Source: Lichtheimia corymbifera B2541 (lineage: Eukaryota > Mucoromycota > Mucoromycetes > Mucorales > Lichtheimiaceae). Taken from it: a stretch of DNA of 56,143 nt. The stretch lies in assembly GCA_000697475.1 (NCBI GenBank), contig JNEU01000890.1:1-56143 (forward strand). Direction: 5' to 3'. Positions 20,545-30,911 of the stretch are shown here, one piece after another. The notes beneath the pieces are model-generated. The model was not told where the DNA came from and ran no database searches. It saw nothing but the letters and a program-made list of their open reading frames with translations. The translations under genes and the position numbers were made by a program. The number at the start of each line of letters is the position of its first letter. Within the stretch, counting starts at the first letter, position 1.

Positions 20545-21743
20545 TTAAGCATGGTCGATAAAGATTGTGTATGTCATGCCCCCAATCAAACCGCCTATCA
20601 ATGGTGCAAAAATGGGTACAAAGGAGTAATAGTTCCTAATAGAGAAGACGCCAGTGCCCCATCCAGCCACAGCTGTAAAGAGTCTGGGACCGAAATCACG
20701 AGCTGGATTCAGGGAGAAGCCTGATGTATAACCAAGACCCAAAGATAAAGTCATAAGGCCACAAGCGATAAAGACGCCTTGAGATTGATGGAACGGCATG
20801 TTGTTCGGATGACCGGTAACCATGATAAGCAAACATAAGAGTGCCGTGCCGACGATTTCGGAAGCCACTGCAGCACCATAGCCGACGTATAAGGGTGGAT
20901 AGGTTGCGAAAATACCGGCTGTACCATGTTCACCAAGGATTTGACGATCACCACCATCAAATTCATTCAATGCTGGATAAATGACCGAATACAAGATAGC
21001 TGCACCCACAAAAGCTCCAAGGAATTGTGCCGTGAAATACACAGGTAGCTTCCGAGTAGGGAAACCAGAAAAGGCCCAAAACGTCAATGTCACCGCAGGA
21101 TTGATGTGAGCACCCTGAATTGTTGTACATATGAGAGGGAGAGAATCATATTGCCATTTCACTTTTTTTGTCCTACCGAGATATGTCCAGAAACACTGAT
21201 AGCGAAAAGTACAGCCAAACCTGTGATCATCATATAGGAAATTAATGTCCACCCCTGACATTACAGCTGACCACACACACGAACCACTTGCCTGATCCAA
21301 ATGAAGACGTCAACCAGGACCTGGGACCGATACCCAGTGTTTGTTCAGCAGCTACACCATCCGTTAACAAGATAAGGATAAGAGTACCAATGAACTCGGC
21401 AAGGAATTCACGATTCTATTATATGATATTAGCTAAAAACCATCATTTGTATAAAGCTTGGATATACTTGCATTGTATCGGAAGGCTCGGAAGCGTTCCA
21501 CAAAGGCACTTGAGCCATGGAGTGTTCGACTGGGTGAATTGGAAGGTGCTCCTAGCAATGCATGTGTTTGCCATTGAGCATGACGAATGAGGGAGTGGGG
21601 CAAATATAGCAAACGAGATAGCTACCTGAAGGTGTATTATAGGTTACCAAAGGTTCTCTTTCTTCGTCCAGTGTTGAGGACGCAGGGGAATATTGCTTTT
21701 GCCATCCAATCACGTTATCCAAAGTACAGCCACTTTGTACCAT
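20545..21743 (-). CDS. Aquaglyceroporin (MIP family)
   Basis: Five exons: 21648-21743, 21468-21551, 21292-21415, 21177-21220, 20545-21114 (305 aa). Two half-helix pore motifs are present: GAHINPAVT (Asn about 121) and LNPARDFGPR. Asp after the second NPAR is the mark of glycerol-conducting members rather than strict water channels. REFLAEFIGTLILILL begins the first membrane helix; six spans are expected. The short N-terminal cytoplasmic tail is acidic and Ser/Pro-rich. The intron 21221-21291 has a GC donor (G/GCAAGT). A nearby alternative donor in exon 1 (TCAG/GTAGC) would break the frame, so 21648 was chosen. It probably handles glycerol or other small solutes at the plasma membrane. Confidence 0.92.
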
Positions 21744-22748
21744 AATGATGCAGAAAAAAAGGTTGTATTCAATGCAGCATAACACGCTCTCTTTTATATC
21801 CAAAGGTCAAGTGATCCTCCGTATTGTGTGTTGCACCCCCAAACCCCCTTTTTCGCAAAAAAGCAAGATCCCGGTTGGACGGCTCCTAATATGGCATACC
21901 GTGGACTGCTACTACTGCTGCTACCGACAATGATGGGTTCATCATCGCCTGATCAAGAGGGGGACCCTTCGGAGAGTACCGTTACAAAGGGTTAAAGCAC
22001 AAGTTTCAAAACGAGATTTTTAGTCGTGTATTACCTCCATGATAGGTTTGAAGGGGCGACATTTTTTCCCAAGAGGTCCATGATAACGAACACATTGAAT
22101 GCAATCGATTGTCATGATGAGATCTCAGGTGATCCATGATGGTTACCCCATCCTATGCATACACACATACACACAATCCCCCTTTGAGTAATAGTAGAAA
22201 ATCCCTTGTTTGTTTCGAGGGTCGAGAACTACAACTTTTCTAACAAATAAAAGGTATATTCACACCCTGAAGTTTGACACTCAGACTGCGATCCGGGATC
22301 TACTTGATACCAATCAATGGTGCCATTGTCGTCGTCCTCTCCCCTCTGTCTTTTGGTCACGTGTATGAACCATTGACACCATACGCTTTATGGGTTATAT
22401 TGGCAATACATTTTAGGCATCTGCAATCTCATCTTATAAAAGGGCTCTCCTTTGTGGTTTTATCCTCTCGAAATGATACAGCTCTCATCGTATCATGCTA
22501 TTATTGGCAATAACATCCATTCCCCCCCATAACTATGTGCTCGCACAGCCCTCTTTGATAACAATGCCAATGATAAGTGGGCCTGGGAAAAACACATGCG
22601 GGTTGGTGTCATTTATGCGGACAAGCACATAATATCATGCAAAAAGTGACATTGACAGCCCATGTGATCCATGCTTACACTCCTTCCCGACAATAGGGTT
22701 TCAAACACCTTTATCATTCGAAACGTGTATCAATATAATAGTGGATTT
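21744..22748. other. Intergenic about 1 kb
   Basis: No gene seen. It contains the TATA box of the aquaglyceroporin gene (TATAAAAG on the - strand, 21791-21798, 48 nt before the ATG), poly-pyrimidine tracts, and short frames without support. Several GGGGG/CCCCC-type words resemble stress-response (STRE-like) motifs, but none is decisive. Confidence 0.4.
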
Positions 22749-24232
22749 TTAATGCATATGATTGGCAAGCTGTGAATGGCTCATATCCTTCATTTCAACT
22801 CTATGGATGCCTTGTTCCTCATCGTGATTGTGTTGTTGGATAGTAATGTTGTGTGAGGTATTATTGTTATTCTTCTCGTCTGTTTCCATGGGTGCACCCA
22901 ATCCTTCTCCCTATACAAGGATGTACACGTTATTACCAAAAGTTTCCATAGCGGTATAATAGGGATGATGATACTTACGTTTGTAAATGTTCTGGTTCCC
23001 CATGCCGTTACGTGAAGTGTGAAAAGAGCGTATATCTTCATAATGGCAAAGTAATAGTTGAAGATCAACCAAAAAGGCAACACCCAGATATCCAAGGGTC
23101 GCTTTATAAAGTGCGGGATGAGCTTGATGAACCGAGTTAAAAGCAGCCATACAATATAGGACACAGCAATGTTCCAACCAGGCAAAGGAGGATTAGAAGG
23201 ACCAGCATTTTTCTCTTGAAGGGAACAAAACACGCCGACAAGAATGGGACCAGCGAGCAAAGTGAGTGGGTTGAAAATCTTATCCACCATGGTAAAGGCC
23301 ACATAAGGATGGCGTGTCCAGATAAAGCGTTCTGTGAATAGGGATCGGAAATCGGAACGCCAAGTATTGCGAGTCCATCGTAGCACCTGCTTTAAGAATC
23401 GCCAATTGTTTTTAAAGGTCGAATAGAGTTCAGCTTCCTTGCATACTTGAGCATAGGTATTCCATCCATGAGAGCACATCCAACGCGTGAGGAACTTGTC
23501 ATCGCCAGAATTGAGTGGGTATTTACCCAGCCATAAATCATTCGTAAAGCAGTACTGAAAGGCTGGATCTTTGAGAATCAGTGTGCGATAAGCTGCTGTG
23601 CGTCCTGAGAGGCAACAAATGCCACCATCAATATGCGTCGAGGCGGCAATTTCAATGTTGCGACTGGTCAATCGGAAACCAGCGAGAATCTCCCATAGCG
23701 TTTGGTGCCCATTTGGATTGACAGCGTGAACCGTTTGAGACGTACCCACACCTCCCATTTTCAAATCTTCAAAACATGCAAGGATATAATCGAGCATCGT
23801 AGGTTTCCAAATAGCATCATCATCCGCAAAGACAAGGATCTCCGTGTTGGTTGCATTGACACCAGCTACCATTTGTAAACGCTTGTTGGCCTTGGGAACG
23901 GTGAGCACGCGTATTCTTGCAGGGTCTACTTCGTTGGCCAATTCCTGCAATGGTTCTCTCATGCTGGTCTCAGTGATGATGATGATTTCTTTTGGGTTGC
24001 ATGCAAGCCAACTACGTGCTGCTATCTTGAATTCTTCACCAGCATCGATGGTGGGCACAATAATCGTTACGTCGTGCTCAGGTCGATAGGTGGGTTCAGC
24101 TCTCGGTCGTCGTGGCTTATAAGTCAACCATGCAATAATACGTATCAGGTACCATAGATATCGATAGAATCCAATCACACCAAGAGGAAGAAAAAAGGGT
24201 AGCAATCCCACATCATTGGTGAGATAAAGCAT
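22749..24232 (-). CDS. Membrane glycosyltransferase family 2 synthase (Cps1/GT2-like)
   Basis: Two exons: 22979-24232 and 22749-22910 (471 aa). Processive GT2 layout: N-terminal membrane segment (about 8-36), DVTIIVPTIDAGEE, metal-binding FADDDAIW (137-139), acceptor-site SGDDK (243-246) and QVLRW (282-286), then three or four C-terminal membrane spans. The set QVLRWTRNTWRSD is typical of fungal Cps1/hyaluronan-synthase-like and GT2 proteins linked to hyphal surface polysaccharide. It makes a cell-surface or secreted polysaccharide at the plasma membrane; the product is unknown. The Met at 24232 was chosen over an in-frame Met 21 codons upstream, because the upstream stretch is a Phe/Cys/His-rich leader and ACCACCATG gives a better context. 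The last exon adds an Asn/His-rich tail. Confidence 0.85.
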
Positions 24233-24404
24233 GGTGGTATGGTGGCGGTGGCAGGCTTGGCAACAAGGAGAACAAGGGAAAAAAAAGAAGGACAAAGGGA
24301 AAATGACAGTTTAATCTAATTGTAGTTAAAATGCCTAAAAATGGTATCGCTATCATAATTGCCAAGGTGGATGCGTTTATTTTTGTTTTCAGGAACCGAT
24401 GGTA

Positions 24405-25507
24405 TCACCGCGTTGTCGTTGTTGAACCAGCATAGATTTGATACTCCAGCAAGATCGGTAAGAACTTCCACAATGAAAACTCGGGCCAGTAGCACTCGAC
24501 GAATTGGATTTGACATTGTTCGGATGACTGTAATTATAGAATTCCAATAAGTGACCAAGCTCTGTTTCCAAAGAATAGAATCCCCTCATTTTACCTGCCA
24601 CAATAAGAAATCTGACAAGCGAATCTCTCCTGATGTCCGAATGAGTATCTCCAATGGTGGACTTGCCGACGTGAACATTTGGCTTTCAAGTGTCCCTTTG
24701 TTGATATCCCTAATTAAACTCGGTCAGCGTATACCGTACACTAAACCCTTTCCCATATTCATTGCGTTACTTACTCTATCGACCTTTGTTTTTGCTCCAC
24801 CGATCGTACATTTTCACGTATGGCAGTCGCTATTTCATCCCGGGATGTGTAAGGGCAGCAAATGTTGAATATCCGGCTAATCATAAGGGTGATGAATGAC
24901 CATACCCCTTTATGGATACTACCCATTATCCTCCACTTACGTCTTGTGATGCTGTGTCCGTGCTTCAACTTTTCGAGTGAGTTCTGCCACATCCGGTGGA
25001 AGCAATGATCGATTGCCGCAGAAATGGATACCAATTTCATACTTGTCGACAAGCTCACTGCAAAATACAATCATCAATACCGGGTCATATCATAGTTCGT
25101 TTGGTGAAGATACTGTACTTTTTGTCGCAAAAGCTGGTAAACACCTCACGAAAGAGTTGCATAAGGTAATCCACCTCATCTGCCGATCGCTTAAAGTTCT
25201 CAATGCTGAATGCATAGACTGTAACAGCTTCAATGCCCAACCGCATGCAAAAGTCAAGCACCTAAAGTATAAACCATGAGCAACCCATTGTCAACATGGC
25301 AACGCTGTCTCGTACCATTTGCAGTTGTCGAAATCCTTCGTAATGTCCAAACTTTGTGCTTTCTGCCCCTGCTTTCCGAGCAAATCGTCGATTGCCGTCC
25401 AAAATGAAGCCGATATGACGTGGTATCCTTCCTTTGCTGAGCACCTTGATGCATGCGCCTTGTAACATGTCATTCGCGCTGTCGAGGTATCGTTGGAGCG
25501 TATCCAT
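24405..25507 (-). CDS. RER2: cis-Prenyltransferase, dehydrodolichyl diphosphate synthase (Rer2/Srt1 type)
   Basis: Six exons: 25316-25507, 25119-25261, 24941-25057, 24775-24876, 24595-24709, 24405-24527 (263 aa). All introns are GT-AG and phases are consistent. Family signatures appear in order: [17 protein letters not shown] with catalytic Asp37, [58 protein letters not shown] and [18 protein letters not shown]. It extends farnesyl diphosphate with isopentenyl units to make the dolichol precursor for N-glycosylation and GPI anchors at the ER. The C-terminus is short (ending STTTTR). RER2 and SRT1 paralogues cannot be separated here. Confidence 0.92.
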
Positions 25508-25969
25508 TATGGTAGAGGAGGAGGAGTAGGAGAAAGAAAGAGGTATGTGCATCTTTTTTGTGTTCAAAAGCCCGCACTTAATGCTCTGATCTGACCATAT
25601 CCGGCTAAAGCAATGACACCCCCTTTTCTGCAGATAACGCATGATAATGATACTAGATTAGCATATCCTTTCATTTAGAGCAATGGTAGACACCACTTTG
25701 TAATCCTTGTCATGGCCATGTTTCATCATCACGTGTTAATCGGAATAAACAAGGTGTCACTGAATACGCACAAACCAGTTCTGTGCGTCAACGTGGTGTG
25801 GTGGTGGTACAACACATTTTGATGGAAGGGTCCCGTTAGGTAACAAGCCTCGAATTAGGCTGTCAGATATCACCAGGGGGTTGTATTATCGGAAGCATAA
25901 CAACGCGTAAATCGTGTGGCATGCATTAAATGATTTATTGGTATAATGTCATCAATCGGTATTACTGAA
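25508..25969. other. Intergenic, nothing recognised
   Basis: Promoter region of the cis-prenyltransferase gene and 3' region of the next - strand gene. A GTGGTGTGGTGGTGGTAC repeat-like word (about 25791-25810) is the only notable pattern. Confidence 0.4.
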
Positions 25970-26870
25970 TCATGCATCATCATCCTTGAGATGTTTGGCA
26001 ATGCGAAGTGTGATTGGATATCCTGCAAATAAAAACAATACAACGAGCACCACGGCCAAGATGGTCATTGTATTGCATACTCCACGTCGAGATGGTTTCT
26101 TTTTGGTGGTGGTGGTGGTGGCAACTATGGGAGTGGTGAGCCCGGATTGTTTGTCGGTATGTGGAAGGCTGATCATGGAAGGGGGTGTGAATATATATTG
26201 ATGCGTGGAGCTACTGCATATTTTCGAAGGTGCCGATATTATGGAATATTTCGAATCGGTATTGCACGTGCCTGTGGTAGCTCGCCATGATGCTCTTCGT
26301 ACTGGAGGTGCCACCAAGGTGCGACTACTCATTCCACCACCCACATAATACATGGGCACATCACTAGGGTCGTAGTCTTCATCATCTTCGTCGTCACCCG
26401 TATTCAATGGCACATGAACAATGCTATTATTATCTTTCTTTTCATCATTTTCGTCGTTGTTGGGAGTGATGAAATTGGATAATGAATGTAAAGATGGTGA
26501 ACGAGGTACACTATGTCGTGCTTGTTGGGGTTGTTGTATATAATGGGTCCCTCCTCTATCTCCCATGCTTGGCATAGAATGATTGTCCAGTGGCTGGTAT
26601 AAACATGAATTATCTAGGAAATCGCGTGTGATGTTAAGCATGCTCGTCTTTCTGATTTCATACAATGTGATGTGGCTTTATACCTGCTGCATGATATCCC
26701 ACCAGAGAGGGTCTTCGGGTTGTGCTACACGAAGAATTTCGTCTTGTGCATTGCACGGGTATAATCCTTGTACTGTCAGGCCTTTCGAGCGTGCTAGGAA
26801 TCGTTTGCATGTGGAAAAGAAAAAGAGCAAACGAGATGATATCGATGAATCGGTCTCCTTTAAGTACGAG
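25970..26870 (-). CDS. Tail-anchored single-pass membrane protein, 5' end unresolved
   Basis: The terminal exon 25970-26593 joins an upstream exon ending at 26684 through a 90-nt GT-AG intron (phase 0, ...WWDIMQQ|PLDNHSMP). The upstream exon reads LARSKGLTVQGLYPCNAQDE and RVAQPEDPLWW, which looks like a conserved short domain. Its 5' boundary and start codon are not clear: no in-frame ATG follows the nearest upstream stop (near 26910), and an acceptor in TTCCTAG (about 26800) is possible. The middle is Ser/Pro/Gln-rich with an acidic patch (GDDEDDEDYDPSD). The C-terminus carries one hydrophobic segment (TILAVVLVVLFLFAGYPITL) and a 10-residue tail, so it is probably tail-anchored facing the cytosol. 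Function unknown. Confidence 0.65.
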
Positions 26871-27131
26871 AATGGTAAAAGTATAAGCAGTAAGAATTTA
26901 ATAATGTCTCATTTGGCGTATTTTGGTTCTCTCATCGTCTTATGGATTTTGTTTCATTGTACAAAAGAAGGGTCATGTATTGTGTTCATCATGAATCCAA
27001 CAATCCAACACACACACACAAGGATAGGTGGCCATCAATAGTAGTGGTAACAGTGGTGGTAGTATGCAGAATGCGAATTTACTATATCCCTTGATGTATG
27101 GGCAAAAATGCTATCAATCAAATATAGAAAG

Positions 27132-28025
27132 TTACCCTAGTTTCTTGGGATTGAGTAAAGACTTTAGCTGAGCGCCAAAGCCCTTTTTGCCTTCTGAGGG
27201 TGGTGATGGTAGTAAAGCGGATACATTCTCTTGTGATTGTTGTGGAGGTGGTTGTGATTGTGGAGGTGGGGCTGTCGTTTGTTGCTGTGGTGTTATAGTC
27301 TCCTGGGGATCTTGGGATGGACGCGGAGTTGTGGTTATGGGTTGTTGTAGTTGCTGTGGTTGCTGTTGCTGTTGTTGTTGTGGATATTGCCCATTCCCAT
27401 TATCAGTGTTTCGATGTACTGCAGGATTCAAACTGGACAATCGAAGAGCATCATGCAAATAGGCCGACTTGGTTGCGATTAATGCTTCATCAAAAGTAAA
27501 CTATGCACACAAAATGTCAGCTGAATGATGATGGAATCATGCAGGAGAGTGACAAGAGCCAACATACCCAACGTCGTTCACGTTTCTTTTTCTCAGGAAA
27601 CTTTTTGACCACCTCACTGATCTCCAATTCATATATCCAATGATGGGCTTTGATACCCTTTTTGTTGCGTTCGGCGAATACACCAATATGACGAGTGATC
27701 TTTCCTTTGACACCTGCTTCCTCCCAAGTCTCGCGTAATGCGGCATGCTCCTGGGTTTCATCCTCTTCCCATCCTCCTTTGGGCTATATAGAATTGTTAT
27801 TAGTGTATACATGTCTTTAAATAAAGCATTCATACTTACAATAACCCATGCACCAGGGTTTTTTCGGGAAGACACTAAGAGAAAACGTTGATTCAGAGGA
27901 TCGATCGGAAGACATCCTGCCACTTGTCGAATGTTGTGTTCGTCAACAACGTCTTTGCCATGGCCATGACGAGCTTTTTTTGTGTATTCAAGGTCTTCTG
28001 CGCTTTGTATGGGTCCAGTACTCAT
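27132..28025 (-). CDS. Nudix hydrolase, diphosphoinositol polyphosphate phosphohydrolase (Aps1/Ddp1) type
   Basis: Three exons: 27840-28025, 27568-27783 and 27132-27500 (256 aa). The Nudix box is complete, G-x5-E-x7-RETWEEAG, within GGWEEDETQEHAALRETWEE (about residues 65-86), preceded by NPGAWVIPKGG. The nearby HHWIYELEISEV supports the DIPP/Aps1 subgroup, which cleaves diphosphoinositol polyphosphates and diadenosine polyphosphates. The Nudix fold ends near residue 150; the remaining 100 residues are Gln/Pro-rich and low complexity (Q7 run, PPPQSQPPPQQS) and end KKGFGAQLKSLLNPKKLG. Such a tail is unusual for the family and may serve as an interaction region. The start is the first ATG in frame; upstream TCT/TCC codons are still open, so a longer form cannot be excluded. 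Confidence 0.85.
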
Positions 28026-29458
28026 CTCGCTTACTGTCAAAGCGGAAATACGGGAAGAAGACAAGGCTTACCGAGCCCGGTTCTTTTGTAGAGTGGAGCA
28101 GCCAATAAAAGGGCGTTTCCATGGTTCTTTGCTGCATATTTGCTTGGGGTCTTGGCACAACGAGAAAGATCTTCACCAACGTGATCGGAACCTGATATCA
28201 TGAATAATGTACGGTCCCCATTACAATGAATCATTTCTTTTTTTATGCTGGTTGTATTTGTCATTAACGTTATCGTTGCTGCCATGGTAACAGGCCAATG
28301 ATGATGTATGGCTTCACTATCCTTCATAATTGAGTATTTATCCCCCACACACATTCACGCAGGGTAGAATATATACATGTTTCTATTTATACCAGCTTCC
28401 CTGTCACAATGCATACAAGCTGCTTCACAGCCAGCTAGACCCCCCAGATTGCTGATCTCTGGTGCCTATCAATGCTTCAATTTTCCACGATAAAGCTCTT
28501 TATGAGTTGTCTATAATTGTCTTAAAAGCGCAATCTTTCATGATATCTTGTCAATACAAAACCATATTTTTAATTTCACATTGATTCTCTTCCATTTATA
28601 TATTACGCATCCATATATATCGCACATCCAAAAGAAAAGCCGGTGGGGAAAGGATATCATCGTCAATATTATATTTTGGGGATGGGGAGGAGGAAACCAT
28701 TTTAGGATTATAGAAGTCGGAGTTGCCTTTTTGGTCGAACTGCCAAACCAGGATCGGACCGTTGGTCTCCCTGGTGACCTGTGTACAGGAGCCATAGCAA
28801 CACAAGCAGTTTCTCTTTCTCAGTTCGATTCTACGCGAGATGCTGATACAAGACGAAGCTGCCTCAGCCGCCAGATCTCATCATTTCAGTGGAATTGATC
28901 CGTGGGTGTATGGAGTCTTTATGCCTCCAATACGTTTGCCTTTATGCCAACCACTAGCTTGTCGAATATTTACTTTCTACTTGATTGTAAACCGAGCTAG
29001 AGTGATCGATCTTGCAAAAGCTTTCACATGAACGGGTACGTCTATTCTTGGCGTAAGTGATCTGGTTTGCAGTAAGCAAGAGAGAATTGTGTGGGAGCCT
29101 TTATGCCTTCTACCATCTGCCTTTATGCCAGCTCTCTTGGCTGAGGAGCTTCCCTGAATATCAGCTGCATCTTGGTATTACTTTTTTTATAGCTGCTTGA
29201 TCAGATACAAAATTGCATTTCTATCATCAGTAACTACATTGACTAGGATTTTGGTACAAGCAAGTGTATTCAAGAAGAACTATGATATACAGCAACAAAA
29301 CTTGGGACTGATTGCATCGACTGGTGATCTTATTGTTGCCCGTGACCAAATCTTCAACTTCAAGCATCCTACCGAAAGCCAAGGGCCAATTAGTATTAAT
29401 TACACCATTTATTATTCACTATGTATATACAATGATAACTCAACAACATGATAATGAT
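28026..29458. other. Gene-poor stretch with short direct repeats
   Basis: Promoter of the Nudix gene, then about 1.2 kb without a supportable gene. Two related 55-60 nt segments (28893-28955 and 29083-29140) each contain two TTTATGCC words. An open + frame at 29197-29451 shows no motif or splice support. Confidence 0.4.
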
Positions 29459-30400
29459 CTACTCCTCTTCATCCCATTCTTCTATGTCTGATGCTTGACG
29501 TTTTCGCGACGACGTGAAAAATACATTGGGGGACACATTGGGGTCATATGCGTTCGAACTGCTTTCGCTTTGAGTGAAAATCAATTGCTCCATGAATTGC
29601 TTGCTTCTGGTTTTAGTGACAGCCGGGAGGACAATGTCCACAAGTTGCTCATGGTGATTCCTCCATACATGGATATAATCAAGCGTTGAAGAAAAGTCGG
29701 CAATGTCGTTGATGGTAACTGGTAATTTAAGTGTTGAAATGGGCTTTGAAATGTATGCATCTTGAAATTGTTTGACGAAAAACATATATCCAATGGACCC
29801 TAATAATATGTGGACCGTGTCAGCATTATACTCCATTTACATAGCAAAGTGAAATAAATAATACCCGTCCAATCCATCCCGATACAGAACAGTTTGTCTT
29901 TAACTTCTTGAGAAGCTTCTTGTGATAGCAAACTTGTTAAGATGGCCTTATTCATTCTGACATTTTTGCATTGTTGTAGAAGTGCTAATGATACGGTCAC
30001 GTTCTCCTTTTTCCACTCGCTAGTGCTCAATTCCACGCCAGTTGAGGCTACAATGAGATCGACCCTCCGTCCAAATGCATTCAAGCTGCCCTTTTTCCCA
30101 CCATCGAACCGCTTGTTTCTGTTTGTTATATCCTTGGAAGCTTGACAGATATGTTCCCCACTATTAAAGAAATCTTTAGCTTCTAATATGAGAGCGTAGA
30201 TCAATTGCTTACTCGTCCATCTCCAATCTGCTATCTCTAAGGATAATGTCCAATATCTGCCCAAACTTTCTGTAAAACGTGATCTCGCTCGGTTGCCTCT
30301 TGTGTTGCTTGGAGCACGATGTATCGGAGAAGTTGTTTGTGATGGCTGCAATAACGTCCAAAACTTCTAGCTGCTCTGCGTCCGGCTCCCGTGATTCCAA
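29459..30400 (-). CDS. Early-diverging-fungal lineage protein with PD-(D/E)XK-like motif, possibly 5'-truncated
   Basis: Exons: 30213-30400 (5' end uncertain), 29865-30160 and 29459-29799. The 52-nt intron 30161-30212 must use the distal acceptor (TTTAATAG); the nearer TATTAG gives a stop. The spliced protein reads EMDDGEHICQASKD, then FGRRVDLIVASTGVELSTSE WKKENV, LLQQCKNVRMNKAIL, GMDWTGSIGYMFFVKQF and LDYIHVWRNHHEQL. The D...ELSxxEWK arrangement resembles a restriction-endonuclease-fold active site (D-x(n)-E-x-K), as in some eukaryotic effector-type and lineage-expanded nuclease families; that is inference. No ATG precedes the first exon: a TAA lies four codons upstream of the first TTG, so this may be a truncated or decaying family member. 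Confidence 0.6.
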
Positions 30401-30911
30401 CGCATGTACTTATGTCACCTACAAAGGAGTCTCAATTTCCCGTCAGTTTAAGCATCCTTTAAATATATAAATTATAGTTATACCTACCCCAAAGGGCTGA
30501 TCAAGGAACACAGCCAAAAGTTATTAGGCACCAATGAGCACTTCAAGTGGTAAAGCAATGATGTGAGCTACAGAAAATATCAATGCATAAATACCTTCAT
30601 TTGGGGATCACATAAAGACTATCCTTAAGATTTACCAAGGTCATTGATTGATGATGATATGCATAAAAGTAGAAAGAAAGGGTGTAATAGTGTTGGTGAC
30701 AACAGCCTTGTTTATATGTGAGTGGGCGTGGGAATTGTTGTCATGATATATCGAACTGATAAAGTGGTCAAGCATGAATCGAAGTGATGGAAGATCAACA
30801 GCTGATAAATCCACCTGCCACTTAGAAAGGTGATTTTTTGTAGGTGACAAAAGTATGTCCGAGTTATGATGATGGGAAAAAGGAAGGGTTTATTCGCTAT
30901 TCTTGCTATGA
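30401..30911. other. Intergenic, nothing recognised
   Basis: Spacer between the PD-(D/E)XK-like gene and CDK11, AT-rich, with short frames on both strands lacking support. Confidence 0.4.

Noticed and set aside
21569..21655. Donor TCAG/GTAGC for aquaglyceroporin exon 1.
   Set aside because: It puts exon 2 in a phase that leads to a stop in exon 3. The donor at 21647 gives an open frame throughout.
28690..28850. GTTCGATTCTACGC considered as a tRNA B box.
   Set aside because: No matching A box or cloverleaf could be drawn around it. No tRNA or rRNA gene was found in the window.
29197..29451. 84-codon + strand frame.
   Set aside because: Composition is unremarkable and there is no motif, splice site or promoter to support it.
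30161..30212. A 30-nt intron ending at the nearer TATTAG in the PD-(D/E)XK-like gene.
   Set aside because: That acceptor gives a stop after two codons. The distal TTTAATAG makes a 52-nt intron that keeps the frame.
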